This document shows, piece by piece, positions 8,659 through 16,444 of a DNA stretch of 61,664 bases; the first letter of the stretch is position 1; every line of letters begins with the position of its first letter. The position numbers and the translations under genes were made by a program. The stretch covers positions 1 to 61,664 of the forward strand of contig CAIYVZ010000155.1 in the NCBI GenBank assembly GCA_903929755.1, read 5' to 3'. This DNA is from an uncultured Acidobacteriia bacterium. Lineage in GTDB: Bacteria; Acidobacteriota; Terriglobia; Bryobacterales; Bryobacteraceae. The notes beneath the pieces are model-generated. The model worked only from the letters and a program-made list of their open reading frames with translations. It searched no databases and was not told the DNA's origin.

Positions 8659-9708
8659 TTAAGCCGGGCGGACGCGCTCGGCGACTATGGTGATCTGGAT
8701 GTCGCGGGCGAGGTGGACAAGCTTGCTGACTTCGGGGGCGTTTCGGGTGACGAAGAGCTGGGAGATGCCGTGGGTGCGGGCGTAGTCGGCTATGGCTTTG
8801 TGCGAGTCATTGCCGGTTGCGATGGGGCTGGCCTCGATGCGGAGGTTGGCGCAGATGTTGAGCCAGGGTTCCACGTTGTGCGTCTCGGAATCGGCGTAGA
8901 CGGCGGCGCAGGGGCAGGCGAGGTAGTCGGCGACGCGACGGGCCCGGCGGATCAGCATGGCGGTGGAGGGGTCCGGGGTGAGCCAGAGGAGAATCTTTTC
9001 TCCGCCTTCCGGAGTTGTTGCTGATGCGGGCGCGGGGGGGGCGGCCGCTTCTTCGCGGCGCTCTTCGAGCTGTTGGGCAGTTTGCCGTAGGGCCAGTTCG
9101 CGGAGGGCGTTGAGATTGGCTTCGGTGTAGAAGTTTTCAAGCGCTGCTTTGGCCTTTTCGGCGGAATAGACAACGCCCCGTTCGAGCCGGTGGACCAGCG
9201 CGCGGGGGGTGACATCGACCATCACCACTTCGTCAGCTTCCTTGATGACCCAGTCGGGAACGGTTTCGCGGACCTGGATGCCGGTGACCTGCCAGACCTG
9301 GTCGTTGAGGCTTTCGAGGTGCTGGATGTTGACGCTGGTAAGGACGTGGATGCCGGCGTCGAGGAGGGCGACCACGTCCTGCCATCTTTTGGCACGTTCG
9401 GCGCCAGGGACGTTGGTGTGGGCGAACTCATCGACAACGGAAAATTCAGGCTTGCGGGCGATGACGGCGGCGGCGTCCATGTCCTCGAAAGCGGCACCGC
9501 GGTGTTCAAAGGTTTTGCGGGGCACGAGCTCCAGACCTTCGGTTTGCGCGATGGTTTCGGCGCGGGCGTGGGGTTCGAAATAGCCGATGACAACGTCGTG
9601 GCCGGCAGCTTTCAGGCGCTGCGCTTCCAGCAGCATCTGGTAGGTTTTGCCGACGCCGGCAGCGTAGCCGAGAAAGACTTTGAGTTTGCCCTTGTGTTTG
9701 CCTGGCAT
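8659..9708 (-). CDS. KdpD-type N-terminal sensor domain protein with universal-stress domain, no kinase
   Basis: A 349-aa protein matching only the cytoplasmic N-terminus of KdpD, the potassium/turgor sensor. The P-loop region GYAAGVGKTYQML (about 14-26) is followed by DEFAHTNVPG (Walker B-like) and the typical SVNIQHLESLND and VPDWVIKEADEVVMVDVTP motifs. A second part (about 240-345) looks like the universal-stress-protein domain, which binds c-di-AMP in some KdpD proteins. No transmembrane or histidine-kinase part is present, so signalling must pass through another protein or this is an ATP-binding accessory. Its start overlaps the stop of the upstream paralogue by one base (TAATG), indicating coupled translation. 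Confidence 0.85.
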   Translation of the reverse strand: MPGKHKGKLKVFLGYAAGVGKTYQMLLEAQRLKAAGHDVVIGYFEPHARAETIAQTEGLELVPRKTFEHRGAAFEDMDAAAVIARKPEFSVVDEFAHTNVPGAERAKRWQDVVALLDAGIHVLTSVNIQHLESLNDQVWQVTGIQVRETVPDWVIKEADEVVMVDVTPRALVHRLERGVVYSAEKAKAALENFYTEANLNALRELALRQTAQQLEERREEAAAPPAPASATTPEGGEKILLWLTPDPSTAMLIRRARRVADYLACPCAAVYADSETHNVEPWLNICANLRIEASPIATGNDSHKAIADYARTHGISQLFVTRNAPEVSKLVHLARDIQITIVAERVRPA

Positions 9709-10811
9709 TAAGCCGAGTGTCCTTGCGGAAAGAGTCGCACGTCAATGCCTTCGGCGGCTTTGATGAGGCGGTCGACCGGATTTTCTTTCCAGAAAGCCCA
9801 GCCTTTGCGCTGGGAATGGCCGATGAAGAGCTGCGTCACTCTTTCACGATGGGCGAACTGGAGGATTCTTGCAATGGGGTCGGCACCATCGAGGACGTAG
9901 ACTTCGGCGCCGAGGCGGCGGGCGTAGTTGAGGTTGTCCTGTAAGGTTTCATCTTCGGTGCTGGGGAGCTCGCCCTGGCTCACGTAGACGGCGAGGAGTT
10001 GGCCATGGAAACGTTTGGTGGCACGGACAGCGCTGTCGAGCATGGTGCGGGCGCTGCGGGGCGTGATGCAGACCAGGAGTCGCTCCTGCGTGCTCCAGCC
10101 CTGGCGCATACCGTGGGCGTCCATGTAGCGCTGGAGTTGTTCCTCGACGACCTGGGCGGCGAGCAGGAGGGTCTGTTCGCGGAGGCCGGAAAGTTGGGCG
10201 GCGGTGAGGTGTCCGCGTTCGCCTGCTCCGGCTACTTGTTCGGCGGGGACATCGACGATGACGAGTTCATCGGCTGAGTGAATAAAGCCGGCGGGGACAC
10301 TGCTGGTGGAGCGACGACCGGTAATCCGCTCGACGGCGGCTTGTTCTTCGAGAACATGCTGGAGGTTGATGGCGCCGAGGACGGTGATGCCGGCGGAGAG
10401 GATTTCATCGACATCCTGCCAGCGATGGGCGTTGCGGCTGCCGGGGGGATTTTCGCGGGCGAGTTCATCGATGAGGCAGACCTGGGGATGGCGGGCTAAG
10501 ATGGCTTCGACGTCGATTACTTCGGAATGCGCGAGATCGTGGCCGCAGACGCCGTGAGCAGGGATGATTTCCATCTGGCGGAGGTAGCACTCCAGATGCT
10601 CGGCACCCTGACGCTGGATTGCGCCAACGATTACGTCCTGACCACGTTTGAGGCGGCGCAGACCTTCGTCGAACATTCGCACGGATTTGCCCACCCGGGG
10701 TGCAAACCCGAGGAAAATCTTGAGCCTGCCGCGCTCATCGTGTTTTTCCTGCTCCTGGATTTGCCGGAGCAAATCGTCGGGGTCAGGTCGGTGAGATTCT
10801 TGCGGATCCAT
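9708..10811 (-). CDS. Second KdpD-type N-terminal sensor domain protein, no kinase
   Basis: A 367-aa paralogue of the next gene. The KdpD N-terminal domain (about 30-230) has a P-loop-like GFAPRVGKSVRM, where the usual GKT threonine is serine. It also has CLIDELARENPPG in place of DE(F/L)AHTN, so the catalytic geometry may be altered. GAINLQHVLEEQ and a C-terminal universal-stress-like domain follow (about 255-365). I chose the ATG at 10811 because it overlaps the TGA of the kdpC remnant (TGATG), the normal coupling within kdp operons. A start 17 codons upstream is possible but poorly placed. The kinase half is absent here too. Confidence 0.82.
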   Translation of the reverse strand: MDPQESHRPDPDDLLRQIQEQEKHDERGRLKIFLGFAPRVGKSVRMFDEGLRRLKRGQDVIVGAIQRQGAEHLECYLRQMEIIPAHGVCGHDLAHSEVIDVEAILARHPQVCLIDELARENPPGSRNAHRWQDVDEILSAGITVLGAINLQHVLEEQAAVERITGRRSTSSVPAGFIHSADELVIVDVPAEQVAGAGERGHLTAAQLSGLREQTLLLAAQVVEEQLQRYMDAHGMRQGWSTQERLLVCITPRSARTMLDSAVRATKRFHGQLLAVYVSQGELPSTEDETLQDNLNYARRLGAEVYVLDGADPIARILQFAHRERVTQLFIGHSQRKGWAFWKENPVDRLIKAAEGIDVRLFPQGHSA

Positions 10812-10905
10812 CAGCGTTTTAGGCGTGCCATTTCGTCCAGTGCCATGTTGAGCGGGGCACATTTACCCTGGGCTCGCCCAGCAGCCCGAGATCGCGCTGC
10901 GGAAT
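10811..10905 (-). pseudogene. C-terminal remnant of kdpC
   Basis: KdpC, the small subunit of the KdpFABC potassium pump, usually ends in G-x-LGEPRVNV followed by LNLALD. Here the minus strand reads DLGLLGEPRVNV, then needs a frameshift to continue as LNMALDEMARLKR and a stop that overlaps the KdpD-like start. The rest of kdpC and all of kdpFAB are missing; the sequence upstream is the tail of hypF. This marks one edge of a deletion. The identification rests on a short but characteristic motif. Confidence 0.7.
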
Positions 10906-10917
10906 GGTCCCGCTCAT

Positions 10918-11060
10918 TCATCCTCGCACTATCGTAACGGGGATGCCACGGGCGGCTGCGACGCGGGGGGCCTGGGCGAGGGCTTGATTGGCGATGACGG
11001 CCTGGCCGAGGCACAGGCCTCCGTCGTTGGCGGGGACGCGGGCGTGGGTGTAGTTCCGGT
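10918..11060 (-). pseudogene. C-terminal remnant of hypF (hydrogenase carbamoyltransferase)
   Basis: The minus strand encodes NYTHARVPANDGGLCLGQAV followed by IANQAL and a stop at 10918. H-x-x-V-P-x-NDGG-x-x-LGQA-V is the conserved C-terminus of HypF, which makes the carbamoyl precursor of the cyanide ligands of [NiFe] hydrogenases. Only about 45 codons remain; a full HypF has about 750 aa. The fragment is joined at one end to the kdpC remnant and at the other to a hydrogenase large-subunit fragment on the opposite strand, so it cannot be functional. Confidence 0.75.
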
Positions 11061-11071
11061 TTCCGCGGGGC

Positions 11072-11278
11072 GTGATTCTGGATAAGAATCTGGGTGAAGT
11101 GGGGCCTGCTGCGCTGTTCTCCACGCTGGGGCGGAGGGCGGCGCGGGGGCTGGAAACACAGCTCGCAGTTCGCTGGCCGCAGGAAGAGTATGACAAGCTG
11201 ATAGCGAATCTGAAGGCTGCTGATTCGTCGGTTGCCGATACGCGGTCGTGGGTGCCGGGGACGTGGAAGGCCGGTTGA
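11072..11278 (+). pseudogene. Internal remnant of a [NiFe]-hydrogenase large subunit
   Basis: This open stretch reads GPAALFSTLGRRAARGLETQ and, further on, YDKLIANLKAADSSVADT and RSWVPGTW. In uptake-hydrogenase large subunits (HyaB/HupL/HoxG) the matching region is a helix with LGR-x-xAR-x-xE, then LIANIKAGD and W-x-P-x-TWP before the glycine-rich segment leading to the second CxxC. Both metal-binding CxxC pairs are missing, so the fragment is dead. Its strand and position fit an original order of large subunit, cytochrome b, protease, hypC, hypD. Confidence 0.65.
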
Positions 11279-11290
11279 GATTCTACGGAC

Positions 11291-11835
11291 GATGAGCCGA
11301 GATTCGGTCAGCGGTACGTTTGGGACGTGCCGATTCGTGTGACGCACTGGGTGACGTCGGCGTCTGTCATAACTTTATTCGCCACGGGGAAGTTCATTTC
11401 ACAGCGGCGTCTCGCGCTCTGGGGTGCCTCGTTTTTGGGGCCGGCGCCGGTGGAATAGTTTGCGGATTCAGATCCTTGAATATCTGAGTGTGAACCACGG
11501 GCGCGCATGTGGGGCACAACGCGCTGGCGGGCTTGTCGTAGGTGCTGATGGTGGGGGGGGGCATCGGGCTGTTTGAGATGCTGACCGGCTTCGCGCTGTA
11601 CAGTCAGGCCAACCCGGGTGGGTTTTGGCATACCACGCTGGGTTGGGTGATTCCGCTCTGTGGCGCGGCATTCCGCACGCAAATGTTGCACCATTTGGCG
11701 TCGCGGGGCTGCGTAATTTTCCTGATTCTCCATATTTACATCGTTTTTTTCGGCGCCGCCCGCTACAAAAATGGTCTGGCCGGCGCTGTGATTTCTGGCG
11801 GAAAATTCTTCCGGGAAGGGGGTTTGGACCTGTGA
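11291..11835 (+). pseudogene. Degraded hydrogenase cytochrome b subunit (HyaC-like)
   Basis: The start is recognisable as RYVWDVPIRVTHWVTSASVI followed by TLFATG, the first heme-ligating helix of the membrane cytochrome b that passes hydrogenase electrons to quinone. The frame then breaks (a stop near 11456). The C-terminal half resumes from about 11560 as LTGFALYSQANPGGFWHTTL and GWVIPLCG, then LHHLASRGCVIFLILHIYIV and a GGKFFREG ending. Several indels separate the halves. The stop codon overlaps the GTG of the maturation protease (GTGA), preserving an ancestral operon junction. Confidence 0.75.
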
Positions 11836-12283
11836 GGCCTGTGCTGGTAATAGGTCTGGGGAACCTTTTTTTATGCGACGACGCTGTTGGGCTGCAGCTG
11901 CAGAAAGACCTTTCTCGGGAGATTGGGGACACGGAGGACCTGGACTTTGTGGACGGTGGCACGCAGGGTTTGGCTCTGCTGTTCTACCTCTCGGAACGAC
12001 AGTCTGTATTGATTCTGGATGCGGTGAAGCTGGGGGCGGAACCGGGTACGGTTCATGTTCATCGGGATGACGAAGTGGTCCGCATTCCCGCCCGCCACGT
12101 GGAAACGTCGCACGAACGCGATGGTTTGGAACTCCTCGCGATAGCTCGCCTGATTGGCGAGCGGTGGCAGCAGATTGCCGTGGTGGGAGTGGAACCTGCG
12201 CCAGTGAGGACGGGCTCGGCCTCACGCCCGAAGTAACCGTCGGCGCCGCACACGCTCTCGCAACGGCCCGGGAATTGCTTTAG
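11832..12283 (+). pseudogene. Hydrogenase maturation protease with a C-terminal frameshift (HyaD/HupD family)
   Basis: The frame from GTG 11832 reads RPVLVIGLGNLFLCDDAVGL and FVDGGTQGLALLFYL, then LILDAVKLGAEPGTVHV, the conserved core of the nickel-dependent peptidase that trims the large-subunit C-terminus. The nickel-binding glutamate position of GNxLxxDE is aspartate here. After GVEPAP the frame ends early at 12236, while the expected tail (GLGLTPEVTVGAAHALATAR followed by ELL and a stop at 12281-12283) is in another frame, so one indel has occurred. The altered product would lack the last helix. With its substrate gone, it is most likely a decaying gene. Confidence 0.78.
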
Positions 12284-12297
12284 GAAATGTGCGCTAT

Positions 12298-12582
12298 ATG
12301 TGTCTAGCTATTCCTGGTAAAATTCTCGAAGCGACCGAGATTGACGGACTCCATCTCGGTCGCATTCAATTTGGGGGCGTCACTCGTCGGGCGTATCTGG
12401 ACTATGTTCCGGATGCGAAACCTGGGGATTATGTGATGGTCCATGTCGGCTTTGCGATCAGCAAAGTGGCTGAAGAAGAGGCGCACCGCACGTACGCCCA
12501 ACTGCAGCAGATGGGCGTCCTGAATGAGGAACTAGGCATTGTGCCGGATGGCCCGAGTTGTGTAACGGAGGCCGGTTATTAA
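12298..12582 (+). CDS. hypC: Hydrogenase assembly chaperone HypC
   Basis: A 94-aa chaperone that carries the Fe(CN)2CO group with HypD and docks it to the hydrogenase large subunit. I chose the ATG at 12298 because it gives MCLAIPG: the second-residue cysteine is essential in this family, whereas an upstream GTG (12289) would bury it. The length is typical and the frame is intact. It lies between the frameshifted protease and hypD. Its partner hydrogenase is destroyed in this window, so it is either a relic or serves another hydrogenase elsewhere in the genome. Confidence 0.92.
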   Translation: MCLAIPGKILEATEIDGLHLGRIQFGGVTRRAYLDYVPDAKPGDYVMVHVGFAISKVAEEEAHRTYAQLQQMGVLNEELGIVPDGPSCVTEAGY

Positions 12583-13681
12583 GTTCCTGGATGAGTACCG
12601 GGATCCTGCGCTGGCGCAGGCCATTGTTGCCGATATCAGGCGTCGAGTCACTCGGCCCTGGGTTCTGATGGAGATCTGTGGCGGGCAGACGCACACCCTG
12701 ATGCGCTACGGGATTGACGATCTGCTGCCCAAGGGAGTGGAGCTTGTCCATGGCCCGGGGTGTCCGGTTTGCGTGACTCCTTTAGAACTGCTGGATCAGG
12801 CGGTGGCGATTGCATCGCGGCCTGAGGTGATTTTTGTCTCAAACGGGGATATGCTGCGCGTGCCGGGGTCGCAAAAGGACCTGTTTCAGGTGAAGGCGGC
12901 CGGCGGCGATGTGCGGATCGCTTACTCGCCGATGGAGGCTCTGGAACTGGCGCGGCGGCATCCGGAACGCGAGGTGGTGTTCTTCGCGGTGGGCTTTGAG
13001 ACGACGGCATCGGCGAATGCCATGTCGGTTTGGCAGGCGGAGCGCGAGGGCCTGAAGAATTTCTCGATACTGGTGTCGCATGTCTTGGTGCCTCCGGCAA
13101 TTCGGCGGTTGCTCAACGCGCGGCAGAACCGGGTGCAGGGCTTTATTGCGCCGGGACACGTCTGCGCGGTGATGGGCTACGGCGAGTACGAGGACCTGGC
13201 TCAGAAGTACAAGATGCCGTTCGTGGTTGCGGGTTTCGAACCTTTGGATTTGCTGGAAGGCATCCGGATGCTGATCGTTCAACTGGAAGAGGGCCGGGCA
13301 GAGGTGGAAAACCAGTACGTCCGCTCGGTTACTCGGCAGGGGAATGAACTGGCGCGTGTGCGGATGGACGAGGTGTTTGAGGTGGCCGACCGCAAGTGGC
13401 GCGGCCTCGGAGAGATTCCGCAGTCTGGCTACGCCTTGCGGCACAGCTATGCGGCGTTTGACGCGGAGTTGAAGTTCGGCGTGAGTACGCCTCACGCTGA
13501 GGAGGCGCCTGACTGCATCGCCGCCCTGATTTTGCAGGGCCAAAAGAAGCCTGTGGACTGCGCTGCTTTCGGCACGCGTTGCACGCCGGATCGACCGCTC
13601 GGTGCACCGATGGTTTCGAGTGAAGGGGCGTGTGCTGCCTATTACCGGTATCGCCGTCATACGGTTGCTGCGGCGGCGTGA
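12578..13681 (+). CDS. hypD: Hydrogenase maturation protein HypD, start codon ATT or lost
   Basis: HypD is a [4Fe-4S] scaffold protein on which the Fe(CN)2CO centre is built. The family N-terminus is encoded ([20 protein letters not shown]), then [20 protein letters not shown] and GFETTAS, and the cysteine-bearing [13 protein letters not shown] and FEPLDLLEG regions, all intact. However, no ATG, GTG or TTG opens the N-terminus. GGAGG lies 6 nt before an ATT at 12578, which would be a rare start codon or a mutated ATG. The next ATG is at 12668 and would remove about 30 residues. Length is otherwise normal (about 367 aa). Confidence 0.85.
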   Translation: MKFLDEYRDPALAQAIVADIRRRVTRPWVLMEICGGQTHTLMRYGIDDLLPKGVELVHGPGCPVCVTPLELLDQAVAIASRPEVIFVSNGDMLRVPGSQKDLFQVKAAGGDVRIAYSPMEALELARRHPEREVVFFAVGFETTASANAMSVWQAEREGLKNFSILVSHVLVPPAIRRLLNARQNRVQGFIAPGHVCAVMGYGEYEDLAQKYKMPFVVAGFEPLDLLEGIRMLIVQLEEGRAEVENQYVRSVTRQGNELARVRMDEVFEVADRKWRGLGEIPQSGYALRHSYAAFDAELKFGVSTPHAEEAPDCIAALILQGQKKPVDCAAFGTRCTPDRPLGAPMVSSEGACAAYYRYRRHTVAAAA

Positions 13682-13787
13682 ACCTGGAGACTTCGTGCAC
13701 TTCGGGGCAGGGTTTAGAGGCATGGCTCGAATGGATTGAGAGGCGGCTGCCTGCAGGCCGTGAGTCTGGATTTGCGACAATGCGAAC

Positions 13788-14384
13788 GTGATTCAGTTTC
13801 GCAGGATCGCTGCGCTCATCCTTGGTCTGTGGCTGGGCGCGGCAGTTTTCGCCGATTTCGCTATAACCCAAAACTTCAAGAATATTGAGGGGTTTCTGTC
13901 CGACCCTGGCGCGGTTTCCACCTCGATTGAGATGAACCGCATCGGGCGGTGGAAAGAACGCATCATTATTCGGCGCTACGTGGCGGAACTGAACAACAGC
14001 CTGGTTGAGAGTTGGGAGTGGACGGAGTTCTTGCTGGGGTCGGTGCTGTTTGCCAGCCTGTTCTTCGGGGAACGGCCGCAGAAGTGGATGCTGGCAGTGC
14101 CGCTGGGCATGTTGCTGATCGTGATGGCGCAACGTTTTGTCCTGACGCCGCAGGTGAGCGAGATGGGGCGAAAGCTGGCGGATCTCTCGGCTAAAGACCC
14201 TCTGAATAAGACTTTTTTGACCTTCCACGGGATCTACTCCGGCGCGGAGATTGTGAAGCTTGTGCTCGGGGGCGCGCTGGCCGTTCGCCTGGGCGTGAAG
14301 GCCAAAGTGGATCCGGATTATTTCGCCAAACAGTTCGCCGGACGCGCCGGCAAGATAGTGGTCGAGGTTGGTTCGCGTGGCTGA
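13788..14384 (+). CDS. Membrane protein of unknown function (DUF4149-like)
   Basis: A 198-aa protein with about four predicted membrane helices: an N-terminal one (IAALILGLWLGAAVFADFAI), a pair around 85-115 (FLLGSVLFASLFF; KWMLAVPLGMLLIVMAQRF) and one near 155-175 (IVKLVLGGALAVRLG). The arrangement, with polar loops and an H-x-x-YS segment before the last helix, resembles small DUF4149-type proteins, but the match is weak. It starts with GTG at 13788. Its 3' end overlaps the rhomboid gene by 8 nt, so the two are probably cotranscribed. Function is unknown. Confidence 0.7.
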   Translation: MIQFRRIAALILGLWLGAAVFADFAITQNFKNIEGFLSDPGAVSTSIEMNRIGRWKERIIIRRYVAELNNSLVESWEWTEFLLGSVLFASLFFGERPQKWMLAVPLGMLLIVMAQRFVLTPQVSEMGRKLADLSAKDPLNKTFLTFHGIYSGAEIVKLVLGGALAVRLGVKAKVDPDYFAKQFAGRAGKIVVEVGSRG

Positions 14385-15213
14385 TAACCGCCGGATGTGC
14401 CCGAATTGTCGGGCGTTCATTACTGCCCGCGACAAAGTGTGCCCCTATTGTGGGGAGCGAACCGGGCCAACATACGTGCAGCGGAATCCAGGGGACTTTG
14501 CGCTGGGGGGGCTGATTCCGCAGGCGCATTTCACTACCGTCTTGATCCTGATGATCAACGCAGGATTCTATATTGCTACGGAGTTGCTGGCGAATAAGTA
14601 TGGCGGCGGGAATCGGGGGCAGACGATTGCGCTGTGGGCCCTTGGGGGGAAATTCTGGGAGGCTGTGGTGCAGGAGCACCAGTGGTGGCGTCTGGTTACG
14701 GCCGGATTCCTTCACGGCGGGCTGATTCATATTCTGATGAACAGCTGGGTGCTTTATGATCTGGGCGCGCAGGTGGAACAGGTATTTGAGACGCCTCGCT
14801 TCCTGGTGATCTATTTACTGAGCACGGTTGGCGGATTTTATTTTAGTCTTCGGATGAGCCATGCGCCGTCGATTGGGGCTTCGGCGGGGATTACCGGGCT
14901 GATTGGCGCGATGATCGCGTTTGGCGTGCTGAATCGCTCTTCGATGGGGACCGCGATCCGGAATTTTTATCTGCGGTGGGTGGTGTATATCCTCGCGATG
15001 GGCTTGTTCCCCGGCTTCCGGACGGATAACTGGGCGCATATCGGGGGGCTGCTGACTGGTTTTGCAGTTGGCTATGTGGCGGGGATGCCAATCCGTTCCA
15101 CGCACGCCCGGGAAACCTTCTGGCGGGGCGCGGCGGCGCTCTGCGTGGTGGTTACGGCGTTTTGTTTCTTTGAAGTATTCCGAAACTTCCCTTCGCCTGA
15201 CCAGTTGCGGTAG
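14377..15213 (+). CDS. Rhomboid family intramembrane serine protease with zinc ribbon
   Basis: About 278 aa. The N-terminus has a zinc ribbon (CPNC, then CPYCG about 16 residues on), then six or seven membrane helices. Rhomboid features are the WWRLVTAGFLHGGLIHILMN segment (helix 2), the catalytic serine in IGASAGITG (GxS) and a histidine in NWAHIGGLLTGF in a later helix. Rhomboids cleave single-pass membrane proteins inside the bilayer. I chose GTG 14377, which overlaps the upstream stop; a TTG at 14368 is an alternative. The zinc-ribbon fusion is common in Acidobacteria, and its substrate is unknown. Confidence 0.88.
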   Translation: MADNRRMCPNCRAFITARDKVCPYCGERTGPTYVQRNPGDFALGGLIPQAHFTTVLILMINAGFYIATELLANKYGGGNRGQTIALWALGGKFWEAVVQEHQWWRLVTAGFLHGGLIHILMNSWVLYDLGAQVEQVFETPRFLVIYLLSTVGGFYFSLRMSHAPSIGASAGITGLIGAMIAFGVLNRSSMGTAIRNFYLRWVVYILAMGLFPGFRTDNWAHIGGLLTGFAVGYVAGMPIRSTHARETFWRGAAALCVVVTAFCFFEVFRNFPSPDQLR

Positions 15214-15366
15214 CCGCGCCGGGTAAGCGCTGCGGGGCAAGGCGCGAAATGCGACTCTGTGTCGAAACTGACCGTTGCAAGAAAGGCTTCACCACCCACG
15301 GCGCGGGTTACTTCTGCCACCGGCTGTCAGGCATTGATTGAGGGTTATCGGTTAAAATAAACGCTT

Positions 15367-15549
15367 ATGCGAACTCTTGTACTTGCCCTTGCTCTCTGCG
15401 TTGCCGGGAGCGTTGCCGAAGCGAAGCAGCCGAAGATGTCGAAGGCTGCAAAAAGTGCACGCAAGGCACAGAAGGCACAAAGAGGCAAGACGCCGAAGGT
15501 TCACAAGGCCCCGCGAACTTCGAAACCAAGGCGCAACACCGCGAATTAG
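15367..15549 (+). CDS. Small secreted lysine/arginine-rich protein
   Basis: A 60-aa protein with a clear signal peptide (MRTLVLALALCVAGSVAEA) and a very basic mature part made of alanine, lysine and arginine (about 40 residues, with SKAAKSARKAQKAQRGK). No domain is recognisable. It ends one base before the start of the VWFA gene, so it may be its cotranscribed leader gene. Coding is supported by the signal sequence and the tight junction, not by homology. Possible roles such as nucleic-acid or polysaccharide binding are guesses. Confidence 0.55.
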   Translation: MRTLVLALALCVAGSVAEAKQPKMSKAAKSARKAQKAQRGKTPKVHKAPRTSKPRRNTAN

Positions 15550-15550
15550 T

Positions 15551-16435
15551 ATGGCGCGGCGAGTCCTGGCGCTCGGTCTGTTTGTTGCCTGCCTCATACC
15601 GGCGCAGGAAGACGTTGCTTTCCGGTCAGACGTCTCGATGGTCCACGTGGATACCGAAGTTCTTTCCAAAGACGGCCGCATTGTGCGCGGCCTGTCGCAG
15701 AAAGACTTTCGTGTGTTTGACGAAGGCCGGGAGCAGAAGCTTGTCAGTATTTCTTCGGAAGACCAGCCACTTGATTTGATTCTGCTATTCGATGTCAGCG
15801 CCAGTATGCGCCCGAATATCCAGAAAGTGGCAGAGGCTGCCCGGCACGCCGCTGCTCAGCTTCGCAAGGGCGATCGCGTGGCCATTATGTGCTTCAATCT
15901 GACGATTACTGTATCGACGCCGTTTGTTGAAGATATGGATGCCGTGGCCTCAGGCGTGGAAGGTGTTCTGCGCCTTCGTTTTGGTGGGGGTACGGCGATC
16001 CGGGGGGCGGTAAACGCGGCTGCGCGGCGGTTCATAGGAGAAGCGAAGTCCGGCAGACGGAGGGCGATTCTGGTGATTACGGACGATGTGGGCATGCCGG
16101 CCAACGAGATGACGGTGGTGCGTAATCTTTGGGAAGCCGACGCTGCGGTCAGCGCTCTGATTGTTGCTTCGAAGGGGCCGAAACCGGTGAAGAACGGCAC
16201 GGTGGGGCCTCTGGCGGAGAAGAGTGGCGGGGACACGGTAAAGTCGGGTGACCCGGGCGCTGCTTTCATTGCGATGATTCAGCGGATTCGCAGCCGGTAC
16301 AGCCTGTATTATTCGACGCCGGAAGGCCAGCCGGGTACGTTCCATTCGATTCGTGTGGAACTGGGGCCGGAGGCCAGAGCGCAGAATCCGGCAGCGAAAC
16401 TTTCCGCCCGGCGCAGCTACCAGCTCTCGCGGTAA
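15551..16435 (+). CDS. Secreted VWFA-related domain protein (acidobacterial type)
   Basis: A 294-aa exported protein. The ATG at 15551 opens a signal peptide (ARRVLALGLFVACLIPAQ). A von Willebrand factor A-type domain follows (about 70-260), with the metal-site motif DVSASMRPN (DxSxS), a threonine in the GGTAIRGAV loop, and ITDDVGMPAN. The N-terminal VHVDTEVLSKDGRIVRGLSQ and KDFRVFDEG pattern is the hallmark of the large VWFA-related family of Acidobacteria (TIGR03436-like). Its role is probably cell-surface adhesion or protein binding; no partner is evident. A shorter 5' extension of the frame lacks a signal peptide and is rejected. Confidence 0.88.
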   Translation: MARRVLALGLFVACLIPAQEDVAFRSDVSMVHVDTEVLSKDGRIVRGLSQKDFRVFDEGREQKLVSISSEDQPLDLILLFDVSASMRPNIQKVAEAARHAAAQLRKGDRVAIMCFNLTITVSTPFVEDMDAVASGVEGVLRLRFGGGTAIRGAVNAAARRFIGEAKSGRRRAILVITDDVGMPANEMTVVRNLWEADAAVSALIVASKGPKPVKNGTVGPLAEKSGGDTVKSGDPGAAFIAMIQRIRSRYSLYYSTPEGQPGTFHSIRVELGPEARAQNPAAKLSARRSYQLSR

Positions 16436-16444
16436 AGTCATTAC

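Noticed and set aside
10918-11060. A functional hypF gene
   Set aside because: Only the last 45 or so codons exist; the adjoining sequence is a different gene remnant on the other strand.
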